Source: an uncultured Anaerolineae bacterium
Lineage (GTDB): Bacteria > Chloroflexota > Anaerolineae > Anaerolineales > Villigracilaceae
Direction of reading: 5' to 3'
NCBI GenBank assembly: GCA_903854805.1
Contig: CAINXK010000567.1
Location: forward strand, 1-15,376
Length of the DNA: 15,376 bases
The position numbers were made by a program, and so were the translations under genes. The first letter of the stretch is position 1, and the number at the start of each line of letters is the position of its first letter. Positions 1 through 7,044 of this stretch are shown in pieces. The notes beneath the pieces were generated by a model that searched no databases, was not told the DNA's origin, and worked only from the letters and a program-made list of their open reading frames with translations.

Positions 1-654
1 GTGGATCATCTCACGTACTGGAGTCTTCTTAATACCAATCGTTCCAATGACGCCAGACAGTGCTCCCAGCCAATGGGTTGCATTAATCATTTCTGGACCG
101 GAGATGCCGGGAAATAAATATTTTGCGCCGCCAGAAAAGCCGACTACTTCGTGCGGAAAGGTAGGGCCCAGGATGAGGATGTGGTCGTAAGCCAGCACGG
201 TTTTGTTAAGACAAATATCAACACTGTTTGGTAATGATGAATGCCAGCAATCTCCCGCGATTTCCTGAATCTGGTCTTTTTCAATGGTACCGAGGCTGGT
301 TAGTGCGGCGGGGTTATCCCAGTTGTGGTTGTACAGTCCGACATGCGAATATTTAGTGCTTCGCTCATCTGCGGTAATCCCCACTAAATTATTCAGGCTT
401 CCATCTGAAAGTGCCGGGTGCGTGCCAAGAGCAACCATGAAATCTAGTTGCCTTGTGTCGTGAAGAATTTCTACTAGAAGCCGGAACAAAAACGGCAGTG
501 GTAGTGAGCGGGTGTGGTCGGGTATCAGTACCAGGATTTTTTGATGCCTGAATTTTCCGGCAAGACCTTTTTCAAGTGTCTCACGGATAGTTTCGGCTGA
601 AAGATTGCCGGTTGGGGAAACCGATTGGGTAATAAGGTTGTTCATGGCTGGCAT
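1..654 (-). CDS. larA: LarA-family nickel-dependent 2-hydroxyacid racemase/epimerase, C-terminus cut by left window edge
   Basis: This frame is open from the ATG at 654 to the window edge, giving 218 residues of a family usually about 420-430 long. It covers the N-terminal domain. The LarA signature is clear: P-D-H-T-R (D46, R49), A-L-G-T-H (H79), then P-H-E-V-V-G-F (H168) and G-G-A-K (K178), with a further His at 194. The spacing H168-K178-H194 (10 and 16 residues) equals that of the lactate racemase residues binding the nickel-pincer cofactor (H174, K184, H200 in Lactobacillus LarA, from memory). The reaction is inversion of a 2-hydroxyacid by hydride transfer. Homologues act on lactate, malate or sugar acids such as D-gluconate. 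As the gene after an SDR and uxaE, it probably works on a sugar acid. The cofactor genes larB, larC and larE are not seen here. A second in-frame ATG at 645 is possible; neither start has a good Shine-Dalgarno sequence. Confidence 0.88.
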   Translation of the reverse strand, partial: MPAMNNLITQSVSPTGNLSAETIRETLEKGLAGKFRHQKILVLIPDHTRSLPLPFLFRLLVEILHDTRQLDFMVALGTHPALSDGSLNNLVGITADERSTKYSHVGLYNHNWDNPAALTSLGTIEKDQIQEIAGDCWHSSLPNSVDICLNKTVLAYDHILILGPTFPHEVVGFSGGAKYLFPGISGPEMINATHWLGALSGVIGTIGIKKTPVREMIH

Positions 655-718
655 CTTGGCGAATAAAATAAAAAAGTTATGAAGAAACCATCACGGATTG
701 TAGGTGTAATCGCTGGTT

Positions 719-1522
719 TTATACACCACTGAAAGCCGAAAACCCACCATCTACAGGCACGATAATTCCGGTCACAAACGCTGATGCAGGAGAAACCAGC
801 CACATCATTGTGCCGATTAGATCTTGGGGCGTGCCAAAACGTCCTTGTGGGGTGTGAGACATAATAGTTTGTCCACGCGAGGTCAGTGATCCATCCTCGT
901 TCAAGAGTAAACGCCGGTTCTGGTCGCCGACGAAAAATCCCGGCGCAATTGCATTAACACGAATGTCAGGAGAATATTCTTGTGCCATGTGCACAGCCAG
1001 CCATTGCGTGAAGTTACTCACTCCTGCTTTAGCCGCCGAATAAGCCGCAATACGGGTCAACGGGCGGAAGGCGTTCATCGATGAGATATTTAGTATCACG
1101 CCGCTTTTTTGTTCAGCCATGATTTTGCCAAAAACCTGAGAAGGTAGGATTGTACCCATCAGGTTCAAGTCAAAGACCCAGCGCACAGCTTCGGCAGGCA
1201 GATCAAAGAAAGATTGGTCTGGGTTAGTGGTGGCTTGGGGTTTGTTTCCGCCAGCGCCATTGATTAGAATGTCCACCCGCCCAAACTTAGCCAGCACAAC
1301 CTGGGCAGCGTTTTCAATACTGGATTTTTCCAGTACGTCACAGGCCACGCCGATGGCTCCATTCCCCAGTTCGGCGGCCAGAGATTCGGCTAATTCCAAA
1401 CGTAAATCGAGTACCGCAACCTTAGCACCGGCTTCGGAGAGAGCACGGCACATGCTGGCGCATAACACTCCAGCTCCGCCGGTGACAATTGCGACTTGAT
1501 TCGTAACCGAAAAGATTGGCAT
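719..1522 (-). CDS. uxuB: SDR-family oxidoreductase, probable D-mannonate oxidoreductase (fructuronate reductase)
   Basis: This 267-residue protein is a classical short-chain dehydrogenase/reductase of normal length. The cofactor loop T-G-G-A-G-V-L-C lies at residues 14-21, with Cys where the third Gly of TGxxxGxG is usual. D39 ends the second strand, as in NAD(H)-preferring SDRs. The motif N-G-A-G-G-N is at 88-93, and S148, Y161 and K165 form the catalytic set with standard spacing. A P-G-F loop and a C-terminal V-D-G-G-F follow. The stretch GGNKPQATT resembles SDRs annotated as D-mannonate oxidoreductase (Bacillus UxuB/YjmF type). Such an enzyme reduces D-fructuronate to D-mannonate in the cytoplasm. 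The gene starts 6 nt after the uxaE stop, and UxaE makes fructuronate, so the context fits. The substrate is inferred; a gluconate 5-dehydrogenase-like role is the main alternative. Confidence 0.8.
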   Translation of the reverse strand: MPIFSVTNQVAIVTGGAGVLCASMCRALSEAGAKVAVLDLRLELAESLAAELGNGAIGVACDVLEKSSIENAAQVVLAKFGRVDILINGAGGNKPQATTNPDQSFFDLPAEAVRWVFDLNLMGTILPSQVFGKIMAEQKSGVILNISSMNAFRPLTRIAAYSAAKAGVSNFTQWLAVHMAQEYSPDIRVNAIAPGFFVGDQNRRLLLNEDGSLTSRGQTIMSHTPQGRFGTPQDLIGTMMWLVSPASAFVTGIIVPVDGGFSAFSGV

Positions 1523-1528
1523 AGTCTT

Positions 1529-2692
1529 CTACTTTAATAAATCCAGATGCTTGCGAAAATGGTTATTTAAATTGGTGTTGTACTCATCAGTATGTTTTAC
1601 CAGGGCGGATCTTATCTCAGATCCAAACTGTTTCAGGGCTGAACCGTAGGTAACATGCAGGATTTCACGGGCATGGAAATCATCTAACAAAGCAGGTAAG
1701 CCAGGGTTCATGGGCACTTGCTTGATATCCGCCGAAACATGATAGGATGCTCGATCAACCGGGTAGCGTTCCAACCCAAGTGCCCAAATGCGTTCAAAGA
1801 GCGCCGGTTCTCGGACTGCCAGGGCTCGCAACGCTTCGAGATACGAGGTTCCTGCTGTTTTTACGTGCAGGCGATTACCCCAGTGTTTTACTATCAGAGG
1901 GTAAACGCTAAATTTATCTGAACCCGAATGCAGGCTGAGTTTGTATGTCCCAAAATGCGTTGTAACTGAGGCGTGCAGCGCCATCTCCGCATCCAGCGCT
2001 GCCAGGTCGCCAATGTAATCGACCCCCTTTTCAAAACGCCCGATGAAGCGCGGCGCAAGCGAGGTAAAGCGCACACCCTGCCGGGTCAGTTCGTTGGCAA
2101 TGAAATAATGTTCGAGTGGGGTGGTGGGTGCGTCAGTTTCATCCACAGAAACTTCAAAATCAAACGCTTCTTTTATTTCAGCCAGGCGGCGATACATAGC
2201 GACAGTGTGGTTAATTGCCCTGCCGTATTTGACCAGAGCCCTTAGCAGGGTTTCCGAGCTAAATGTTCCAAAGCCAAGATGTTCATCGGTCGGTAGATAG
2301 TATTCTGAATGATCATCCCAGGCTCTGCTGGATATTTTGCCTTGTAAAACGGAGAAAGAATCAGTATCAGCGGCATTATCTACATATTCGCCGGGGTCAA
2401 CCGTAAAAAAGGTGTAACCGGCGGCAACAAAGGGCGGCAGGTCGTCGATGGATTTTAGATGATCTGCGTCTGCACCCCAGGGAGCATCCCATTTAGCAGC
2501 GTCGACGGCGCGCCTGGCATCATTCAGCACCTGTTGAGGGGTCCGTCCCGTGCGGGTGTTTTCGCGGACGGACTGCTGGGCGAAAATGGGGGCAAGGCCA
2601 GTGTTTTTGACAGCGGCAATGTGGCCTGGCGTAGCAAGACCAAGCCGATCACCAAAACCGAAGGAAGGGGTGAGGCCGAGAGAAGTTAGCAT
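1529..2692 (-). CDS. uxaE: Tagaturonate/fructuronate epimerase UxaE
   Basis: UxaE interconverts D-tagaturonate and D-fructuronate, joining galacturonate breakdown to the glucuronate branch. Recognition rests on ordered motifs shared with the Thermotoga maritima enzyme: F-G-F-G-D-R-L-G near residue 11, P-I-F-A-Q-Q-S-V-R-E-N at 35-45, G-A-D-A-D-H at 73-78, F-E-V-S-V-D-E-T at 179-186, S-L-H-S-G-S-D-K-F-S-V-Y-P at 253-265 and H-V-K-T-A-G-T-S-Y-L-E-A at 276-287. The protein has 387 residues; the Thermotoga protein is longer (about 480, from memory), so the N-terminal extension is absent. The frame stays open for 25 codons upstream, but these hold no ATG, GTG or TTG before the nagB stop at 2768-2770, so 2692 is the first usable start. 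A GGA lies 6 nt before it. The SDR gene follows after 6 nt. Confidence 0.9.
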   Translation of the reverse strand: MLTSLGLTPSFGFGDRLGLATPGHIAAVKNTGLAPIFAQQSVRENTRTGRTPQQVLNDARRAVDAAKWDAPWGADADHLKSIDDLPPFVAAGYTFFTVDPGEYVDNAADTDSFSVLQGKISSRAWDDHSEYYLPTDEHLGFGTFSSETLLRALVKYGRAINHTVAMYRRLAEIKEAFDFEVSVDETDAPTTPLEHYFIANELTRQGVRFTSLAPRFIGRFEKGVDYIGDLAALDAEMALHASVTTHFGTYKLSLHSGSDKFSVYPLIVKHWGNRLHVKTAGTSYLEALRALAVREPALFERIWALGLERYPVDRASYHVSADIKQVPMNPGLPALLDDFHAREILHVTYGSALKQFGSEIRSALVKHTDEYNTNLNNHFRKHLDLLK

Positions 2693-2767
2693 TTGGTGTC
2701 CAATGTATTCAATCTTTCTATGGTTGCGGCAGTATGTTTTTTTGTAATCGGTTTGGTCTTGGTATTT

Positions 2768-3532
2768 CTACAGTTGTGATGCCGATTCGGGGTCTAGATA
2801 TAGTTTTGCATGTGGAAAAGTACGCAAAATTGAAGCCGGGCAATCGGGTGTGACCGGGCCGTGCAATGTTCGCGCAACCACTGCTGCTTTGCGTTTTTCA
2901 GGAACAATCGCGAGAACGTGTGCGGTAGCCAGCAATGCAGGCACAGTCAAGGAAATTGCCTGGGTGGGGACGAAATCAAGTGTTGGGAAATGTCCTTCAT
3001 TAACCTGCTGTTGGCGGCATGCCTCATCCAAATCAACAACATGGATTACAGCTTCCGTATGAAAATCTGCGGGAGGGTCATTAAAAGCCAGGTGACCATT
3101 TTCGCCAATTCCTAAAACAGTGGCCACGGGCGGGTGTTCGATCAACAAACGACGGTACCGGGCAAGTTCGGCCTGGATATCAACGGCGTCTCCTTGGATT
3201 CCGTAAAATTCTTTGGGATTTACATGGTTTACTATCTGCTCACGAATGTAGCGTCGAAAGCTGGCGGTGTGTTGATCAGACATGCCAATGTACTCATCCA
3301 TATGGAAACAATATATATGCTCCCAGGGTAGATCATTTTTTTGACGGAGAGCTTTCATGAAAGGTAACTGTGAGTTACCGGTTGCTAAAATGATAGAAGT
3401 TTCGCCGTTTTTTTGCACAGCGTCTTTTAGGATAGCAGCCAGGTCATCGGCAGCTGCCTGGCCCAATTGAGTATCATCGGCAAAAACAAGTACTGGTAAT
3501 AGATCAACAATGACTGATTGAAGTAAGTTCAT
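2768..3532 (-). CDS. nagB: Glucosamine-6-phosphate deaminase/isomerase family protein (NagB-like)
   Basis: This 254-residue protein belongs to the NagB/6-phosphogluconolactonase fold. Characterised NagB enzymes convert glucosamine-6-phosphate to fructose-6-phosphate and ammonia. Visible motifs are A-T-G-N-S at 50-54 (phosphate loop; Escherichia coli has TGGTP), H-M-D-E-Y at 77-81 with D79 as the likely general base, G-I-G-E-N-G-H-L-A-F-N-D-P at 141-153, and C-P-A-S-I-L near 231. Against E. coli NagB, catalytic D141 is Asn (N145) and E148 is Asp (D152), while H143 is kept (H147). This pattern recurs in a large environmental subfamily annotated as NagB, so the enzyme is probably active but its exact chemistry is unproven. 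The start is backed by a GAGGAA Shine-Dalgarno. It lies 75 nt after nagA. Confidence 0.85.
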   Translation of the reverse strand: MNLLQSVIVDLLPVLVFADDTQLGQAAADDLAAILKDAVQKNGETSIILATGNSQLPFMKALRQKNDLPWEHIYCFHMDEYIGMSDQHTASFRRYIREQIVNHVNPKEFYGIQGDAVDIQAELARYRRLLIEHPPVATVLGIGENGHLAFNDPPADFHTEAVIHVVDLDEACRQQQVNEGHFPTLDFVPTQAISLTVPALLATAHVLAIVPEKRKAAVVARTLHGPVTPDCPASILRTFPHAKLYLDPESASQL

Positions 3533-3607
3533 GTTATTCCTCTTCGAAATATATTATGTGCGAGAATAATATAATGCCAGGGCCAATAGATTATCCTGCG
3601 CGGTCAG

Positions 3608-4786
3608 TTATACCACCCAATTGCCACCAATTAATACCTTCCAGGCGCTAAAGTCGGGATCAAAAATGGCAATATCGGCATCTTTTCCAATCGCCAGGCT
3701 ACCTTTACGATCCTGAATACCAATCACCCGCGCAGGCGTCAATGAAGCCATTCGGACGGCTTCCGCCAGGGGGATGCCCACCTCTCCTGTAAGAATTGGT
3801 ATCATTTTGTTGATCAGCGTGACACTGCCCGCGAACGAAGTGTGATCTTGCAGGATGCCAACCCCATCTTCAACCACAAAGTCCATTCCTGTAGTGTGTA
3901 TTACTGTTCCTTCAGGCATGCCAGCACCATTGGTAGAGTCTGATATCACACATAACCGATCTGGGCCCTTACATTTATATGCAAGACGCATCAGAGTGGG
4001 GGGCAAATGGCGATTGTCTGAGATCATCTCTGCTGTCAAGTCATCAGAGACCAAGGTGGCTTCCAGCAAACCTGGTTTTCGCCAAGGACCGACCCGAATG
4101 GTGGATGACTGACCGCTCCAGATATGGATGGTATGACTCAGTCCAGCTTCCTGTACATCGCGCACTTGCCAATCTTGTGCAGCGCTGTGACCAGCTGCTG
4201 CAACGATGCCCAGGTCAACAAGTCGGCGAGTCAAAGCCTTAGCTCCTGGTAGCTCCGGGGCGAAGCTCAGCATCTTTACCCATTCTGGGTGCGCGAGGAG
4301 TGCATCTGCGCTGCCGTCATCGGGGGTGCGCATATTGTGTTGGTCTTGCGCGCCTTTTTGCTCAAAGCTAAAGTAGGGCCCTTCCAAATGCACTCCGATT
4401 ACATTGGCGCCTGAGTGCGGTTCTGCCATCCACTCACCGACAAACGCAAGGGCGTCCAGAATGATATCCAACGGTGCAGTGGTAAGTGTAGCTAATAATG
4501 ATGTGACGCCCTGGTGCGCTTGGTGCCGGGTAATGCCATCATATGCATCAAAACGGGCTTCTGTAAAATCTATTCCAACGGCGCCATGCGTGTGGATATC
4601 CACTAATCCAGGAGAAATGAACCGGCTACCGACATCCACACGCGGTAAATCGGCACCAAGGTTTCCAATAGCAGTTATATCGGCAATTCGGCTGCCATCA
4701 ATAACCACTGCCAAGCCTTCAGAAACCTGGTCTGGCAGGATTACCTTTCCATTTACCAGAGCAAAGCGTTGATTTTTCCCTTCCAT
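3608..4786 (-). CDS. nagA: N-acetylglucosamine-6-phosphate deacetylase-like amidohydrolase (NagA-like)
   Basis: NagA removes the acetyl group from N-acetylglucosamine-6-phosphate in the cytoplasm, feeding NagB. The protein has 392 residues from the ATG at 4786, a normal length. The metal and catalytic residues of the amidohydrolase fold are in place: H65-T-H67, E135 in H-L-E-G-P, H200 in A-G-H-S, H221, and D283 as general base. Two loops are atypical. After H221 the usual L-Y/F-N-A-M is replaced by I-W-S-G-Q-S-S-T, and the D283 region reads S-D-S-T-N-G-A-G instead of the T-D-A-T-x-A-A-G type. The GTG at 4789 could also start the frame, but AGGAGG sits 6 nt before the ATG and only 3 nt before the GTG. 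It begins 15 nt after the propeller gene. N-acetylgalactosamine-6-phosphate or a related amide is possible as substrate. Confidence 0.85.
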   Translation of the reverse strand: MEGKNQRFALVNGKVILPDQVSEGLAVVIDGSRIADITAIGNLGADLPRVDVGSRFISPGLVDIHTHGAVGIDFTEARFDAYDGITRHQAHQGVTSLLATLTTAPLDIILDALAFVGEWMAEPHSGANVIGVHLEGPYFSFEQKGAQDQHNMRTPDDGSADALLAHPEWVKMLSFAPELPGAKALTRRLVDLGIVAAAGHSAAQDWQVRDVQEAGLSHTIHIWSGQSSTIRVGPWRKPGLLEATLVSDDLTAEMISDNRHLPPTLMRLAYKCKGPDRLCVISDSTNGAGMPEGTVIHTTGMDFVVEDGVGILQDHTSFAGSVTLINKMIPILTGEVGIPLAEAVRMASLTPARVIGIQDRKGSLAIGKDADIAIFDPDFSAWKVLIGGNWVV

Positions 4787-4792
4787 CACTTA

Positions 4793-4798
4793 CCTCCT
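4793..4798 (-). promoter_or_regulatory. Shine-Dalgarno AGGAGG deciding the nagA start
   Basis: A full AGGAGG lies 6 nt before the ATG at 4786 and 3 nt before the GTG at 4789, favouring the ATG. Confidence 0.75.
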
Positions 4799-4801
4799 AT
4801 T

Positions 4802-5914
4802 TTAGCCCAGGTGCAATTCCCATAAAAAGGCACAACGATCAACATTGTCGGTCTCACCAGCAAAGACACGTGTTCCGCCATCCCAGATAATGTCGTGAAT
4901 CATATAGCAGGAATTCCCATTTTCGTCTTTTACTCTGCCAAGATCAGAAAAATGGCCTGTTTTCCGGTCGTACAGGAAGAGTCCAGTTTCAAAATCGACC
5001 CCATAGCTACCCAACAGCTTACCTTCTGGCCCGATTGACAACCCTGAGAGGCGCATATGCTCAGATGGGCGGCCTAAAAGGAGATGTGTTCCTGTTTTGG
5101 GGTCCAGACGGTATAACTCCCCAATGAGAGTGCCAAAATATAAGAAGCCGTCCTGTCCATTAATAAAAGAATCAATCGGTCCATTTAATGGGAAGGTCCA
5201 TAGATAATCCTTACTAAGGTTAGGAATGGGGTTTTCGTAAAACTCTGGCTTGCCTACGTCAGGGTGATAGCGGAACAGGCAATGTCCGCGTCTCGTATTC
5301 CAACTCCCCCAGAAGTATCCATCGTCGTCCAGACCGGATTCATGGAAATGGCTGCCAGTGAAGAATGAGAAGTGTGTCTTCTGAGATTGTAGATCATAGT
5401 CAAAGAAATAAATTATCGGATAGGTGACACCGTATACTCGATTGCGCACAAGATCAACTTCCACGTTCTGAATATAGGTGTGTGGAATGGGGATGCCAAG
5501 GTTTTCAAATTTTCCGCTGCGGTAATGGTAAATGCCTCCTCCAGGAGCGTCATTGAGCTCGTCCAGGTCGGGCAGCCCTGCCGTACCAAAATAGTAGCCA
5601 CCCTGTCCATCTGGAGTCAGACCTCGATGGATCTTGATAGCCTGTGGTTCGATTTGCAGGTTTTTAAATCCGAGCGATTCGAATTTGCCATTGTCAGGGA
5701 AGAAGCGCCAAAGCAGATCGGTATCAAAGGCTGTCAGGCCAATGTACACGCAGTTTTCGGCTATGTTCCAATCTACGGCCGTAATAGAAATCCAGTTATC
5801 GCGCAATTGCGGATCATTGCGCAAAATTTTGAAGGGAGCGCCATTGCGATATTCTTCGAGCGCTTCTGCGGGTACTTGTTTGAGAGAATGAGCAATAACT
5901 TTAGTGATTTTCAT
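4802..5914 (-). CDS. Cytoplasmic beta-propeller-like protein of unknown function
   Basis: The 370 residues contain repeated blades of the form D-G-x-x-Y/F-x-G followed by Y/L-x-R/Y-x-P/D, for example GGYYFGT, GYFWGSW, GFLYFGT and GKLLGSYG, each followed by a short strand such as LYRLDPKTG or LFLYDRKTG. This is the look of a beta-propeller like the SMP-30/gluconolactonase, strictosidine synthase-like or virginiamycin B lyase-like groups. There is no signal peptide and no transmembrane segment, so it should be cytoplasmic. The C-terminus (IWDGGTRVFAGETDN...AFLWEL) closely resembles that of the propeller at 14729-15376, so the two are paralogues. The function is not recognised; a sugar-lactonase, lyase or binding role is possible given the nagA gene 15 nt downstream and uronate genes further on. 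The ATG at 5914 starts a conserved-looking MKITKVIAHSLKQ; its Shine-Dalgarno is weak. Confidence 0.85.
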   Translation of the reverse strand: MKITKVIAHSLKQVPAEALEEYRNGAPFKILRNDPQLRDNWISITAVDWNIAENCVYIGLTAFDTDLLWRFFPDNGKFESLGFKNLQIEPQAIKIHRGLTPDGQGGYYFGTAGLPDLDELNDAPGGGIYHYRSGKFENLGIPIPHTYIQNVEVDLVRNRVYGVTYPIIYFFDYDLQSQKTHFSFFTGSHFHESGLDDDGYFWGSWNTRRGHCLFRYHPDVGKPEFYENPIPNLSKDYLWTFPLNGPIDSFINGQDGFLYFGTLIGELYRLDPKTGTHLLLGRPSEHMRLSGLSIGPEGKLLGSYGVDFETGLFLYDRKTGHFSDLGRVKDENGNSCYMIHDIIWDGGTRVFAGETDNVDRCAFLWELHLG

Positions 5915-5968
5915 GTTAGTCTCGTATTTATTCTTATGGATGGGCTGCTTTCACTCGCAGCGAAATGA

Positions 5969-7030
5969 TTAATTATTACTGCCAAGTTCAAAAAGAACAT
6001 CGCTCATTTCGGCACAAAGTTCTTGAACTGAGTCCAGAGCTGCGGCAAGCGGTTGTTCTTCAGGGCTGTTGTACCAAAGCGAATGTACCCAGATTCCCGA
6101 TGGAGTCATTGTTTCACAGAACCAGCGAAATATTTCTTCAGCCGTTTGGGCGAAATGGATCTCGCCAGTATGGCGGTAGAGCTCAGCTGACGCCCACATG
6201 ATCTTGCACGAACCATAATTGTGGACACGTTCGTGGTCCAGCCGTTCAAAAAAGGTCAGGAGGGCTCTGGCCCCTTCCAGGTAGCGCGTATTGGCGGTCA
6301 TGTCGTAAAGTTTGGCGAGAAATTTCATTGGTTTGCCTACCAACCAGGTCAATTCGTAATGGGGATCGGTCTCAGTGCTCAGGCAAAACTGTTTGCGCCC
6401 TCGGATCGCGCTGGTGTTCTCGTCTCCCCAAATATCAGTCATCAATCCAGTTTCCACATCCCAACTACAGTAAAAAAAACGGTCGGGGCTGGGCTGGGCA
6501 TCCAACAATTGCAGGATGAAATCACCTGCGCTGCGAGCCGCCTGTAAATCGCCGCAGGCCAAAAGCGCCAATCCGGCTGATGATGTGGAAGAACTATCGA
6601 GATAACGATGATCCACCTGGCCGGTGCGCGGGTCAAAACGTGACGCAAAGCCGCCCAGCGCCGGTGATTGAAATTGGCGCATAAAATTCAACCCACGTTC
6701 AGCTGCTCCATAAAAACCCAGGCGGCGCAAACCACAGATCACCCAACCGTTTGAATAAAGGTAACGGTTGGCGGGGCTGCACGCCAAATGTGCCCACCCT
6801 TTTTCGTGGGGAGTAGTTCGAAAGTCTCCATCTGGTTGCAGGTATTTCCCTTGTATCAAGTCCGCATAATGGCGTCCTTGCAATTGGTCTCCTATGGCGG
6901 CATACAGGTATGGTGCTTTGTAGTGCGCGCTCAGGTCATCAATAGCTGCGATAGAATCGCGGTTTTGTCCTAACCAGCCCAAACCACGCGCGATTGTTTC
7001 CCGTCCAGAATCGAGTAGCTTTCCATCCAT
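5969..7030 (-). CDS. Alpha/alpha-toroid-like protein of unknown function
   Basis: The 353 residues are rich in amphipathic helices separated by Gly/Pro turns with aromatic, acidic loops (SNGWVICGLRRLG, SSTSSAGLALLACGDL, YELTWLVGKPMKFLAKLYD, RYLEGARALLTFFERL). This pattern fits an alpha/alpha toroid of the kind found in terpenoid cyclase-like proteins, GH88/GH105 unsaturated glucuronyl hydrolases and N-acylglucosamine 2-epimerases. I cannot match the catalytic motifs of any one of these, so no reaction is assigned. There is no signal peptide. The ATG at 7030 is preferred: AAGGA lies 8 nt upstream. A TTG at 7048 would overlap the preceding gene and has no support. It follows the transglutaminase gene by 14 nt and precedes the propeller gene by 54 nt. 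A uronate-releasing hydrolase would fit the context, but that is inference. Confidence 0.78.
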   Translation of the reverse strand: MDGKLLDSGRETIARGLGWLGQNRDSIAAIDDLSAHYKAPYLYAAIGDQLQGRHYADLIQGKYLQPDGDFRTTPHEKGWAHLACSPANRYLYSNGWVICGLRRLGFYGAAERGLNFMRQFQSPALGGFASRFDPRTGQVDHRYLDSSSTSSAGLALLACGDLQAARSAGDFILQLLDAQPSPDRFFYCSWDVETGLMTDIWGDENTSAIRGRKQFCLSTETDPHYELTWLVGKPMKFLAKLYDMTANTRYLEGARALLTFFERLDHERVHNYGSCKIMWASAELYRHTGEIHFAQTAEEIFRWFCETMTPSGIWVHSLWYNSPEEQPLAAALDSVQELCAEMSDVLFELGSNN

Positions 7031-7044
7031 TATGTTATTCCTTT

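Noticed and set aside
3550..3573. Inverted repeat between nagA and nagB with 8-bp arms and an 8-nt loop
   Set aside because: All arm bases are A or T, so the stem is weak, and such repeats are expected by chance in AT-rich gaps.
5480..5968. A 162-codon plus-strand open frame opposite the propeller gene
   Set aside because: It is antisense to a well-supported gene, has no recognisable domain, and its residue pattern looks like a reading shadow.
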